A stretch of 64,000 nucleotides of DNA from Adiantum capillus-veneris (Eukaryota; Streptophyta; Polypodiopsida; Polypodiales; Pteridaceae). Below are positions 40,863 to 52,138 of this stretch, piece after piece. The stretch spans positions 110,614,549 through 110,678,548 of the forward strand of contig CM043953.1 in the NCBI GenBank assembly GCA_014529385.2, in the 5' to 3' direction. The notes beneath the pieces were generated by a model. It did no database searches and had not been told where the DNA came from. It saw only the letters and a program-made list of their open reading frames with translations. The position numbers were made by a program, and so were the translations under genes. Numbering within the stretch: position 1 is the first letter of the stretch; the number at the start of each line of letters is the position of its first letter.

Positions 40863-43159
40863 TGACCTTTCTTTATTAGCACAGATAAATTTGATTCATC
40901 ACAATCTGACACTTCACGTGCAAAAACCAAGTACGCAGAAAGATGCTTTTTCATTACAGAAGTAATAGCAGAAGCTGATACAGTAGGAATAGACTCCCCT
41001 TTAAGCTTTACATCCAGAATATGAGTCTTTCCCCTGCTCTGTACAGTGATCTTTTTGTTGTAGGCATCCATGATTCCCTGTACACGAAACAACCAAGGAA
41101 TACCTAACAACACATCACATCCGTCCAGTGGCATGATGTAAAATTCTTCAGCATCTCCATAGGACTGGATATGTAGACGCAACTTTCCAATGATGGGTGT
41201 CACAGCCTCTGTATGGCCAGGACATGCCAAACCTGCCTCTGCTGTATACCCCATCTCTTCAGGTCTGATTCCCAACTTTGAAGCCAATTCTGGGGAAATA
41301 AAGTTGGCTTTGGCACCTGGATCAAAGAAGATAAGCACTGTTTGATCCCTAACCTTTCCCCATGCTCTGCAAAGCTCACTTGCATCTGAATTTGGCTTGT
41401 CGCCCACCATATCTGGCACTAGACCAGCCATGGGCTTCTTTCCCTTCCTGTCCTCCTTGTCTTCAGAATCAGCTGGCCTTTTCTTTGTAGGACAGTTGTA
41501 AGCAATGTGGCCAGGCTGCTCACATATAAAGCATTTGTTCTCTGTCCTCAGGACCTTCTTTTGCTCTTCTGACTTGCGAGGAAAACGTCTTTTCCATTTC
41601 TTTGCTGGTCCTTTTTCTGATTCAGCCGTAGCTTTGTCTTTCCCTGCGTTGGCCGACTCCTGAGTCCCTTTAGGAGCCTCATTGGGAACGTGCTTCTTGG
41701 CTGAATTTTTCTTGCCTGATCCTGCCTTGACGCCAGTGTTAAATTCACAATCTTCTCCCTTGAGCAAACCATTGCCAGTGTTTGCTACCTCGATGAGCTG
41801 CGTCAAAGTAGTGACTTTTGTCTTCGTGCAGTATTTTCTCAATCCTTTGGGTAGGCCACAACAGTATTTTTCAATCTGTTCTGTCAATGGCACAAACCTA
41901 TAGGAAGTTACTGGAAGTAGAGCTTTCCAAAACTTCCGATTGTAATCATCCAGATTTCTGCAAGTGGCAGCATTAAGCTGGTGCCATTCTGTCATGACAT
42001 CTGCTTCGAAATCATCAGATAACCATGCTGCTGCAAAAATCTGCTTGAAGTAAATCCATGTGGACGGAGCTTGCCCTTGAAGCAATAAAGTTGTCCACCA
42101 TTGTCCCGCATTCCCTGTCAAGAAAGTGGCTGCCTTGCGGACCTTTGAAGCCTCTGTAAAGTTTCCCCCTGCATAGGCCTTATCAAACTGCTGGAGGAAT
42201 GAAAGAGCCTTCTTCCTGTCATCAAACCCTGTAAAGGTCGTGAATGACACACCTTTGCCACCTTCTTTGTATGGAGTTGGCCTCTCCAGCGGCGTTAAAT
42301 TGTTATATGGAAGTGACTGAAACATGGGAACACTATTAGGGTTCATCTGTGTTCCTTGGCCGCTATTAACTTGACCTGGAAATGCCATATTTGGCTGCTG
42401 ATTTGTAATTCCAGCCATACCAAAATTTGCTTGTGGCATCCCAAATTGTCCCTGAGTGCTTTGAAACCCTGGTTGCATACCCATGACACTGTACATGGGG
42501 TTAGGCATCATCGTTTGAGCACCCGCAAACACTGTTCCTGGCGTATAAAACTGATTTCCAGGTGCATGACCAGCCATGCTCTGAAATACCGATCCACCTC
42601 CAAAATAGCCAGGGTGTACTGAAGGTGGTGGGAAGACCTGTTGCATAGCCTGTAGGTTGCTTCCCTGCCCATTAGAACCAGCTATAGGCTGCTGAAAGGT
42701 GGCGGGCTGAATTGGTACAGCTTGAAAAACTGGCATCTCAGCCACCTGTTCTTGCACCTTAGGCATACGTTGTGGAGACTGCATGTTCTCCGTCAAGTGT
42801 ACAGGTGTTTCCATCGACTGTGCGGTATGAATCACCTGTGCTCGAGCCTTAACAGGCTTTTGAATATGATCCAGTGACCCAACTTGCTGAGACGGAACGG
42901 GAGGTTGCAGAAAGGCTAAAAACCTCGGATTCTGCATTACTTGTGTAAACATAGCCACAGCAGTAACCAACTGGGTCCTGAATATATCATCATCAGTCTG
43001 TGGTGGTCTTGAGGACTCACCCACTTCATGTGTCTGTTGACCCTGTGAAGAGGAAACCTCTTCAGTCACATCATCTGGTCTGTCAGCCATAATTGCAATT
43101 CCCTGTGTCTGGTCTATGATCCCCTGTGTCTTCAAGCCCAAAAACTGACCAAGGCTCAC
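40778..43159 (-). CDS. C1 gag and protease
   Basis: 793 residues. Probable translation start at MADRPDD, 23 residues inside the frame. The N-terminal 280 residues are Gln/Pro/Met-rich and low in complexity. The gag core follows (KGVSFTTFTGFDDRKKALSF, GNAGQWWTTLLLQG, YNRKFWKALLPV), then a Lys-rich stretch and knuckle CFICEQPGHIAYNC. Protease: LIFFDPGAKANFISPELASKLGI and YIMPLDGCDVLLGIPW. A 1-base deletion near 40877 (compare the complete C2 reading VLDKERSMFL) makes it run out of frame into pol. Confidence 0.93.
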   Translation of the reverse strand: MSLGQFLGLKTQGIIDQTQGIAIMADRPDDVTEEVSSSQGQQTHEVGESSRPPQTDDDIFRTQLVTAVAMFTQVMQNPRFLAFLQPPVPSQQVGSLDHIQKPVKARAQVIHTAQSMETPVHLTENMQSPQRMPKVQEQVAEMPVFQAVPIQPATFQQPIAGSNGQGSNLQAMQQVFPPPSVHPGYFGGGSVFQSMAGHAPGNQFYTPGTVFAGAQTMMPNPMYSVMGMQPGFQSTQGQFGMPQANFGMAGITNQQPNMAFPGQVNSGQGTQMNPNSVPMFQSLPYNNLTPLERPTPYKEGGKGVSFTTFTGFDDRKKALSFLQQFDKAYAGGNFTEASKVRKAATFLTGNAGQWWTTLLLQGQAPSTWIYFKQIFAAAWLSDDFEADVMTEWHQLNAATCRNLDDYNRKFWKALLPVTSYRFVPLTEQIEKYCCGLPKGLRKYCTKTKVTTLTQLIEVANTGNGLLKGEDCEFNTGVKAGSGKKNSAKKHVPNEAPKGTQESANAGKDKATAESEKGPAKKWKRRFPRKSEEQKKVLRTENKCFICEQPGHIAYNCPTKKRPADSEDKEDRKGKKPMAGLVPDMVGDKPNSDASELCRAWGKVRDQTVLIFFDPGAKANFISPELASKLGIRPEEMGYTAEAGLACPGHTEAVTPIIGKLRLHIQSYGDAEEFYIMPLDGCDVLLGIPWLFRVQGIMDAYNKKITVQSRGKTHILDVKLKGESIPTVSASAITSVMKKHLSAYLVFAREVSDCDESNLSVLIKKGQCFYNSIVTVFPIHYRLNYRQRDPRTMR

Positions 43160-43199
43160 TTCTATGGGAAAAAGTGATCAAATCCCGTCGATGGAACCA

Positions 43200-44675
43200 T
43201 GAAACCGGCCTGTTCAATCCAAAAAGGGCGGTAGACTTTACTATAAACCTTGATTTAGCTTTCACCCATTATTAGTCGTCTATTTTACCTGTACTTTCAA
43301 GACACATCAAAGGGGAGAGGGATACAGGCTGCTAGATTGCACCTGTATGAGTAGACGGACACCAGATTGGCCCCTAACTTAGGCGCCCCTTTCGGTATTT
43401 CTTTATTATTCAAAAGAGGGAATAAACGCTGTGGTTCCTACAAGCTGCCCCGCACAAACTCGGCTGAATTTCCACTGTTCCAGCCCGATTTCGGCAGCAT
43501 AACTGTACTAGAACCCTTCACGGTCAGTATTCCCACGCATTGACTGACTTTCCCGACGCATACGGGCACTTTGCAAAACCTGGCGAGAATCTGCAGCACG
43601 CTGAATTCTCTGTTTTCAGCCCTGAAAATGTGCCAGATCGCCTGTACAGCGGTCCCCTTGCGTCCCCGAACCTCCTGGGGGTATTAGGGTCCGTTTAGGG
43701 CCAAAACCCTAAACCTGCAAAAATACACAGCAGGCTGTAATTCACTGTTTCGGGCTCCGTTTCGCGTGCCGGTCGCATCCCTAGCAAGTCCTCGAGCTCC
43801 TGCACCTGTAGGGCTACTTGCCCTTTGAATCGGACGAGATTTCTGGCGTGAAACCTCTCCGAATTCACCTGTACCTGCGGGGGGATTAGCCGCTAGCTAA
43901 TCCAGTACCTGTGCAAGAGGCTCTTGCCTCGGCAATCGCGCATGAACCCACACAACTGTACATTGGTCAAATGAAGAGCCCACTAGAGGGGCATAACATA
44001 CTGCCAAAGGGGAGAGAGAGGGCAGTGCGTAGCGTGCAGGGCATCACTCCTGGCACCGCACTGTGCATAAGAGGGAAAGCAAGCACTCCATAGCTCTTAA
44101 CCTGTGACAAAATCAGCAAATGAGCCCTTCTTCCCTTCAAATTCAGCGCCAACTCCTTCTTGCATTGGAAACTGCACCAGAATGTGCCACTTGGCACATT
44201 TACAAGCATTTTCCCGTTTCGGGGTTGCCGCCTAAAAATATCCCAACCGGTTGCCCAGTTGACTTCACGGCAGAGTAAGAAAATGTTCCCTTTGTCATTC
44301 CGGAGGTAATGACGCCAACACATTTTCAGGTCCCAAAATAGCAGTTCCCTAAATTTTAGGAGATGCTGCCATTGTATCTTTCTAGGTCATCCGACCCTCT
44401 TTGTACACTGCGGCCACATCCAAAACTGAAATGTAGCCTCTGTAGCAAAGGATTCCACTTTGGCTAGTCAATGACCCCACTTGGCTAACCATAGTCCTTG
44501 TCCAACCTTAGTGCTCTCTTGCCCTCAGGCCTGGACTCCCTCTGGACAGTTCCACACTAGCTATGCAATACAGGGCAGTTAGATTTCCCGAGGGGTGTTT
44601 CCAAAAAGTGAAAGTAAATAGATAATAAGAAAGAAATCAACAAAAAGGATAGATAGTAGTCACACGCTGGTGACA
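43200..44675 (-). repeat. C1 5' LTR (1,476 bp)
   Basis: Same length as 36018-37493. Differences noticed are at the positions matching 36612, 37346 and 37351. The outer end TGACA is followed by TSD GGTCT. Confidence 0.95.
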
Positions 44676-44680
44676 GGTCT

Positions 44681-45071
44681 TGTTGAGAAGGTGCTTGTTG
44701 AACGCGAAGTTCCTGCTGCCTCTTCTGCCAGAATCTACTAGCGCTAGGTTTCTTATATGCATCCTTACTGAATTTGCCCTACCCAGTTCCTAACAAATGT
44801 CACTTAAAAATAATAAGTGAAAAATGTCAAAAATAGAGAAAATAGGTCTATGCACCGTAAATGCTCCTGATGGGTTTTGATGGAAATCTAATAATCATGT
44901 TGTGTGCAACCAGAGGATATGCATCTAATCTAAGTGTCTGGACATGCACAGTCTGCGACGAACAGATTCACAAAAGTGCCAGATCACTTCCTAATCTAGA
45001 CTGACTGAAACCGAACCCTGGTCATGAAGTAGCTCGTCCACTGCACATAGGGTTACATGTGTCACGTGAGA
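44681..45071 (-). repeat. A2 3' LTR, inner part
   Basis: Continues TGTTGAGAAGGTGC after GGTCT, as in the uninterrupted copy at 60357. Ends GTCACGTGAGA, one base different from the expected CACGTGACA, beside polypurine tract AAAAGGAGGGGAT (minus strand). Confidence 0.85.
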
Positions 45072-45589
45072 TCCCCTCCTTTTCAAAGTGAGGTATTGGT
45101 ACCGAACTATATGGCGTCGAGGGAGATCGCCAGCAGTGTCTGGAATCCTGGAAAGGACTCTTTGTCGGCCCACTCTTATGCGTGGGTCATGCGATACTTG
45201 AACTTCATAAAGGTCTGCAACGCTTGCTTCTTTGGGCCGCGCCGAAAGCGACACAAAGTCATATGTGGCTCCTTCATTGCTTCAACTTCGTCTATAGTCA
45301 TGGGGTCTATCTTCTTCAAGAATCTCCTAGGATGAAAATTCCTAAAACCACTTCCAACACAAAAACATGAACATACACATTCCATGTAAAGTGATTTGAA
45401 AAATTCTAGTCTTGTTTAAAGACTGTGCATGCAATGTACATGAACAAAGTGGTGGAGTGCCAAACCGTTCATCAAACACACGCAAACAATGGGGTAGAAA
45501 CTTGTCTTTTTGATCTAAATCTTTCAACTGTGGCAAATCACAATGAAAATGCCGATGCTTGATGCTCAATCCTTCTTGTGCTCTTTTTG
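45072..45589 (-). pseudogene. A2 3' internal remnant
   Basis: Minus-strand frames RPKEASVADLYEVQVSHDPRI and RVFDERFGTPPLCSC match the A1 region 5230-5740. Less decayed than A1 in places. The protein family is unknown. Cut at 45589 by the 5' LTR of A3. Confidence 0.6.
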
Positions 45590-46779
45590 TGTCACGTGAC
45601 ACATCTAACCCTATGTGCCCGTGGACAAGCTAGTGCACGACAAGGGTTTCGTCAATCAGGTCAGTCTAGATTAGCAAGTGTTCTGGCACTTTTTGTGAGT
45701 CTGTTCGCAGACTGTGCATGCCTAGGCACTTAGTGTAGATGCATATCCTTTGGTTGCACACAGCATGATCATAAGCATTCCCATCAGAATCCATCAGAAT
45801 CCTTCAAGGGAATTTTCCAGTGCATTTGGCCTATTTTCCCTATTTTTGACATTTTTCACTTATTAATTTAAGTGACTTTTGTTGGGAATTGAGTAGGGCA
45901 AATTGGGTAAGATAATATATAAGTAAACCAAGGCTAGCACTATTTGGCAGAAGAGCAAGGAGAACACGGGCCACAGGCAGCAGGTTCCCCCTCTCTCTCT
46001 CAGCAAGACTTTCCCCCTTGGGCGATTTCCTCTCAAGCAAGACCTCCATCTTCCTGGCGCTTTTCAGTAGAGCTTCATCGCCATAAGAACCCCCAGCACC
46101 TAGCGTTTTTCAACCAAGCCTCATCGCCATAGACCACCCAGCCCTAGCGTTTTCAGCAAATCATTATCGCCCACTTCCTTGGCGTTTTCAGCAGCACCAT
46201 ATCATCAGCAAATTCAGCGATTAAGCATCAGAATTTCAGCGTTTAAAGACCGGCCAAATCAGCATTTTTGGAGCACTTCAAAGGCCCGCAAATCTGCGTT
46301 TTTTAGGGCAACCGAAGACACGAAGAACCTGCAGCAAAACAGCGTTTTTCCTTGCGTTTTTGGCAGCAGCAGATTTCAGCCATTGGCGTTTTTGGACAGC
46401 AGATAAAGTGCATCAGTTTTCAGCCCTAGAGTCGGTCTCGTCATCCCCGTCGTCGACATCGACATAGCCTAGACTTGCATCAGTCTCATGCATCCACTTT
46501 GTACCAATTTGTGCAATCAATAGTAGACCACTCTCGCCAACGAGAGTGGGGCCTTCGGAGGAGGGTTTTACAACGTCTCTGGTGTCGTATTCTCTTCTCT
46601 CTTTATCTCTCAATCTCATACACTTTCACGCACAGTGTCCATTCACTTTGTTTGTGTTCATTGCACTCCCTCATTTAGAACGGAAGGCTCTCCCTTCCAT
46701 AAGAACAAAAGGTACCTTGAGCACAGTTCGGAGCACTCATCTTGAGCAAAGTTCAACTTTCATTCCGCTGCACCTTACA
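45590..46779 (+). repeat. A3 5' LTR (1,190 bp)
   Basis: TGTCACGTGACACATC to CACCTTACA. Similar to the A1 LTR but with different filler between TAGCGTTTTT-type motifs. ATATATAAG near 45917 is a likely TATA region. Confidence 0.88.
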
Positions 46780-47242
46780 TTGGTATCAGAGCTTTGGCAG
46801 TGTTCTGTATCACTCAAGGAAAGAACCACAAGAATCACAAGAATTTTTTCGCTTGTTGTGGTCGCACGTAACCCAAGACCTCTTGGGCTTGTCGATTCCT
46901 AATCGTGTTTTTGAAGGGTAATAGGAAACCCAGGAAAGAAGGGCTTGTCCAGCCTCCCCTTGTGCCTCTTTTCACTCATTGAGAGCGGACCGTGCACTTA
47001 GCGGCAAGCCAACCGACGTGAGGTGGGAAAAAGCAACCTTGGTGTGAGCGCAAGGCCGCCAAGGGGTGCGCCCGCGGAAAAGAGCAGAACTCGAGTGAAG
47101 AGAAGATCCTTCTCAAACACCGATTGCAAGCGAAAGAAGAACCTCAAGAACCTCAAGAACTCAAGACCCTCAAGAACCCAAGAACCCAAGACCCACAAGA
47201 ACCTAAGTTCCTCGTGAACTTAAGAACCCAAGATCACAGTGT

Positions 47243-47954
47243 ATGGTCATCACTCGAAGCGAAATGAATACATCGCTTGGAGGTGATGAGCATGAGAGAG
47301 GCGACGAAGAATTTTCCCTACCAGGAGGTTTTTCCGACCCTCCCCCTCCCCATCTACGCCACGAGTTGTACCAAATCCTATGGAGACGATGGTCAAGTCG
47401 ATGTTGGAGATGATGGCACAACAACAAGAAACGAATCGTGTTGCGATGGCACAACTCGAAAGAAAAGCAGAACAACAAGAAGCAACTCTCATTGCTTTGG
47501 AACCCGAGCGCGATGCACGAAAAGAAAGAAAAGCACAAAGAAAGAAGGAAGCCGAAGCAAGACGCGTGGCCTTGGAGGCCAATCGTGAGGTTCAGAGGGA
47601 CCTCCGCATTGCCTCGAAGTCCGAACCAGCCAAAGATGTTGGTAGTTCCTCAAGTGGCGCAAGCCGTGATTCGGACTCCAACAACCCAGTCACAGAGAAG
47701 ATCCAGTTCAGTAAGTATGATGGTAAGATGGATGCTACGGTTATTCATTCTTGGTTGCATCAATTTAATGCTTATTTTGCGACAACTAAGAAGACAAGAA
47801 ATAGCAAGGTTTTGAGGACAGCTATGTACCTTGCCGGTGATGCCATCAATTGGTACCACGCATGGCAAGAGGCACAGTTAGCCGCGCACCTAGAGGAAGC
47901 CGATGAATTCACGGTCCTTTCCTTCAATTGGGCTGATTTACAAGACAAGCTCAA
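47243..47954 (+). pseudogene. A3 gag
   Basis: MVITRSEMNTSLGGDEHERG starts at 47243 and matches the A1 protein. A frame change near 47345 leads to an open frame from 47380: coiled coil (MLEMMAQQQETNRVAMAQLERKAE), a Ser/Asp linker, then a canonical gag core FSKYDGKMDATVIHSWLHQF, LRTAMYLAGDAINWYHAW. It is truncated by the LTR join at about 47955. This shows that family A descends from an element with a normal gag, replaced in A1 by an unrelated region. Confidence 0.78.
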
Positions 47955-48915
47955 GTGCATAAAATCTATTTTCCCTATTTTTGACATTTTTCACTTATTT
48001 ATTAAGTGACTTTTGTTGGAAAGTAGGTAGGGCAATTTTGCTAAGATAATATATAAGCAAACCAGAGCTAGCACCTTGTGGTAGAAGAGGCAGCAGGAGC
48101 ACTCGCTCAATAGGCAACTTCTCAGTAGAACCCCAAACAAGCTCTAGCGTTTTTGCATCACAGCAGAAGGCTAGCGTTTTTGGACCAGATCAGCCAGCGT
48201 TTTTGCTCTTGCAGATTCCCGGCGACAGCAGACCAAGCAGAAGCCCCAGTGTTAGCAGATTCTCCACAGCAAGACCATTTTCAGCCCTAGCGTTTTTGCA
48301 TCTGCAAGACACCTCAGCGTTTTTGCAGATCATCGCGACAGATTCAGTCCTAGGACCAGCGTTTTCAGTTTTCATCATTTAGAACCCGCAGAAGAAGTCC
48401 CAAATCTTGCAGATCTCACCTTCCCGCAGCAGATCCTCGCCGCACGGTCAGATCCCGCGAAGTTTGCAGATTCAGCTCGGAAAACGCAGATTTCAGCATC
48501 TGCGTTTTCAGCGCGTCGTCGTCGCATCATCGTCATTGACATAGAGTTAAAATTCAGCAGATAAAGATTTGCAGATTTCAGTCCTTAGCGTTTTCAGATT
48601 TCAGCCCGTCTTGTCGTCGTCGACATCGTCGGCAAGTCCAAGCATTGTAGAGATTTGTGCAATCATAAGTAGACCGCTCTCGCCATAGAGAGTGGGGCCT
48701 TTGGAGGAGGGTAACATTCTGGTGTCGTATTCTTCTCTCTCTATCTCTCAGTCTCATGCACCTTCACTCACAGAGTGCATTCACTTTGTTTGTATCCATT
48801 GCACTCTCTCATTGAGAACGGAAGGCTCTCCCTTTCATAAGTAAAAGGAACCTTGAGCACAGTTCGGAGCACTCATCTTGAGCAAAGTTCAATATTCATT
48901 CCGTTGCACCTTACA
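47955..48915 (+). repeat. A3 3' LTR, 5'-truncated (961 bp)
   Basis: Picks up at GTGCAT in the LTR, just before CTATTTTTGACATTTTTCAC. It contains many TAGCGTTTTTG motifs and the hairpin GGAAAACGCAGAT...ATCTGCGTTTTC (about 48479-48510). Ends CACCTTACA at 48915. Confidence 0.85.
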
Positions 48916-49343
48916 TTGGGTCCTTAAGTTCACGAGGAACTTGGGTTCTTGAGGTTCTTGAGGGTCTTGCGTTCTTTGAGGTTCGTGAGGTTCTTCTTTA
49001 GCTTGCAATCTGTGTTAGAGAAGGATCTTCTCTTCACTCGAGCTCTTCTCTTTTCCGCGGGCGCACCCCTTGGCGGCCTTGCGCTCACACCAAGGTTGCT
49101 TTTTCCCACCTCACGTCGATTGGCCGGCCGCGAAGTGCACAGTCCGCTCTCAATGAGTGAAAAGAGAAACAAGGGGAGGTTGGACAAGCCCTTCTTTCTT
49201 GGGTTTCCTGTCACTCTTCAACAACACGATTAGGAATCAACACGCCCAAGTGGACTTGGGTTACGTGCGACCGCAACAAGCAAAAAAATTCTTGTGGTTC
49301 TTTCCTTGAGTGATACAGAACACTGCCAAAGCTCTGATAACAA
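48916..49343 (-). other. A2 5' internal leader and primer-binding site
   Basis: Reverse complement of the A1 leader 3875-4340 (AAGAACCC repeats, GTGAGGTGGGAAAAAGCAACC). The primer-binding site is degraded to TTGTTATCAGAGC (minus strand, 49343-49331). Non-coding. Confidence 0.8.
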
Positions 49344-49391
49344 TATAAGGTGCAGCGGATATGAATGATGTTGAACTTTCCTCAAGATGAG
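49344..49391 (-). repeat. A2 5' LTR, first 48 bp
   Basis: TATAAGGTGCAGCGG... to CTCAAGATGAG. Interrupted by C2; ATGAG (49387-49391) is the C2 TSD. Resumes at 59571. Confidence 0.88.
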
Positions 49392-50867
49392 TGAAACCGG
49401 CCTATTCAATCCAAAAAGGGCGGTAGACTTTACTTCAAACCTTGATTTAGCTTTCACCCATTATTAGTCATCTATTCTACCTGTACTTTCAAGACACAAC
49501 ACGGGGGAAAGGGATACAGGCTGCTAGAATGCACCTGTATGAGAAGACTGACACCAGATTGGCCCCTAACTTAGGCGCCCCTTTCGGTATTTCTTTATTG
49601 TTCAAAAGAGGGAATAAACGTTGTGGATCCCTACAAGTTGCCCCGCACAAACTCGGCTGAATTTCAAATGTTCCGGCCCGATTTCGGCAGCATAACTGTA
49701 CTAGGACCCCTCACAGTCAGTATTCCCACGCATTGACTGACTTTCCCGACGCATACGGGCACTTTGCAAAACCTGGCGAGAATCTGCAGCACACTGAATT
49801 CTCTGTTTTCAGCCACGAAAATGCGCCAGATCACCTGTACAGCGGTCCCTTGGCGTCCCCGAACCTCCTGGGGGTATTAGGGACCGTTTAGGGCCAAAAC
49901 CCTAAACCTGCAAAAATACACAGCAGGCTGTAATTTACTGTTTCGGGCTCCGTTTCGCGTGCCGGTCGCATCCGTAGCAAGTCCTCAAGCTCCCGCACCT
50001 GTAGGGCTACTTGCCCTTTGAATCGGACGAGATCTCTGGCGTGAAACCTCTCCGAATTCACCTGTACCTGCGGGGGGATTAGCCGCTAGCTAATCCAGTA
50101 CCTGTGCAAGAGGCTCTTGCCTCGGCAATCGCGCATGAACCCACACAACTGTACATTGGTCAAATGAAAAGCCCACTAGAGGGGCATAACATACAGCCAT
50201 AGAGGAGAGAGAGGGCAGTGCGTAGCGTGTAGGGCATCACTCTTGGCACTGCACTGTACATAGGAGGGAAAGCAAGCACTCCATAGCTGTTAACCTGTGA
50301 GACAGGCTGAAAATGAGCCCTTCTCCTCTCTAAAATCAGCGCCCCCTTCTCTTGCATGAGGAAAGTGCACCAGAAGGTGCCACTTAGCACATTTATAAGC
50401 ATTTTCCCGTTTCGGGGTTGCCGCCTAAAAATCTCCCAACCGGTCGCCCAGTTGACTTCACGGCAGAGTAAGGAAATGTTCTCCTTGTCATTCCGGAGGT
50501 AAGGACGTAAACACATTTTCAAGTCTCAAAATAGGAGTTCCCTAAATTTTAGGAGATGCTGCCATTGTATCTTTCTAGGTCATCTGACCCTCTTTGTACA
50601 CTGCAGCCACACCCAGAACTGAATGTAGCCTCTGTAACAAAGGATTCCAGTTTGGCTAGTCAATGACTCCACTTGGCTAACCATAGTCCTTGTCCAACTT
50701 TAGTGCTCTCTTGCCCTCAGGCTTGGACTCCCTCTGGACAATTCCACACTAGCTATGCAATGCAGGGCAATTAGATTTCCCGAGGGGTGTTTCCAAAAAG
50801 TGAAAGTAAATAAATAATAAGAAAGAAATCAACAGAAAGGATAGATAGTAGTCACACGTTGGTGACA
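49392..50867 (-). repeat. C2 3' LTR (1,476 bp)
   Basis: TGAAACCGGCC to GTTGGTGACA on the + strand. Carries the element-sense ORF (50160-50522, 120 codons) and the GGATTAGC/GCTAATCC hairpin. The polypurine tract AAGAGGGGGGTA is at 50879-50868 on the minus strand. Confidence 0.93.
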
Positions 50868-51441
50868 TACCCCCCTCTTGAAATCTCAAACGTCCTCGTT
50901 TGCATCTATGTCGTACATGCTCATAGTCAACACTGATGTATGCAACACTTGTCGACACATGTACGACACATACATGCTCATTGTCAACCCTGGTGTATTC
51001 AACACCTCGTCGACACATGTATTGCCTGCGTGTGAACCCTGTCCCAATGACATAGTGGTAGCTTTGCACTCTGCCATTGCTTTGAGTCACTAACTTTCCA
51101 ATGACAAAATGGTAGCTGCACATTTTGCCACTTTCTTATAGTACACGTTGGATCCCGTAACACTTTCGAGCATACCCAAACCAACAGTTTAAGAATGCAG
51201 TTACACATGTACTCTTTAATAGAAGCAATTACTGTATCCTTGACAAACTGACAAGAAATACTCACTTCTATAGCACTAACCAAACTTTTGGACATTCCAT
51301 AAGAGCAATTGCCAAACTGACAATCTGTACAGCTCTTAACATTCATGTAACAGGTATTTCATTTGAGCTCACTTTAAATACCATGTACATCATTTGTTTC
51401 AGAAGCCATTGTCTCACTGACAATCCATGTAGCTTTGAAAC

Positions 51442-52133
51442 TCAAGGGGTCAAGGTAGGTTGCAAATCGAAGGCTTCCAGGTAAAGTGATAACACAGTTG
51501 GTGACTTTGCAAGTTCACCTTCTTCCATCCACTTAGCATCCATTGGTGGATAGTTTCCGAACTTTACCAAGTAACGCCTAGCAACCTTGCCTTTCACTTT
51601 TCTTTCCTTATGTGCCAAAATGTGTTCCGGGACCAAGATCTCGTCAAGTTCCTCGACTTCCGGCTGATCTTCAGCTGGCATATCCTCTGGCACATCACCC
51701 ACATAGGGTCTTAGAAGACTCACATGAAACGCATTGTGAATCTTCCAACTGTCAGGCAATTTCAGCCTATATGCAACATCACTGATTATGTCGCACACTT
51801 GAAAAGGCCCATAGTAACGCATGCTGAGCTTTGGAAACAGTCTTTCCTTGCCCTTCATCTTCTTTAACCTTGCCTTTTCAAAGCGTAAAAGCACCCAATC
51901 ACCAAGTGAATATACCACTTCACGACGGTGAGGATCAACTGCTTTCTTTTGCTTTGCCTGAGTCTTTTCTAAGGCCACTTTGACCTTCTTGTACATTTCA
52001 TCCATGTCCTGAACATACTTATTTGCTTCAAATATCTTGTCCTTTGTATGCAGTATGGAAGGAACTTTCTTGCCACCTTCAACTATCTCAAAAGGTGCCT
52101 TGCCAGTTGATGAATGCACTGTATTATTGTATG
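51442..52133 (-). pseudogene. C2 pol C-terminus
   Basis: Minus-strand open frame: YAYNNTVHSSTGKAPFEIVE, NAFHVSLLRPYVGD and the chromodomain-like RRYLVKFGNYP, DAKWMEEGEL. Intact in itself but separated from the rest of pol by C3. Almost the same as the C1 tail. Confidence 0.9.
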
Positions 52134-52138
52134 CATAC

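Larger units (their letters stand above)
36018..44675 (-). mobile_element. C1: young, nearly intact Ty3/Gypsy element
   Basis: 8,658 bp on the minus strand with perfect 5-bp TSD GGTCT (36013-36017, 44676-44680). The LTRs 36018-37493 and 43200-44675 are both exactly 1,476 bp, and I count about three differences by eye. The primer-binding site starts TGGTTCCATCGACGGG (minus strand, 43199-43184); the tRNA is not identified. The polypurine tract is AAGAGGGGGGTA (minus strand, 37505-37494). gag-pol is interrupted only by one missing base near 40877. Confidence 0.95.
45590..48915 (+). mobile_element. A3: family A element with gag, rearranged 3' end
   Basis: Plus strand. 5' LTR 45590-46779, primer-binding site 46781-46792, gag 47243-47954, then a 3' LTR lacking its first part (47955-48915) joined directly to gag. 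Pol, polypurine tract and the LTR start are missing, so a deletion of unknown size removed them. No matching TSD. It lies inside A2. Confidence 0.8.
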
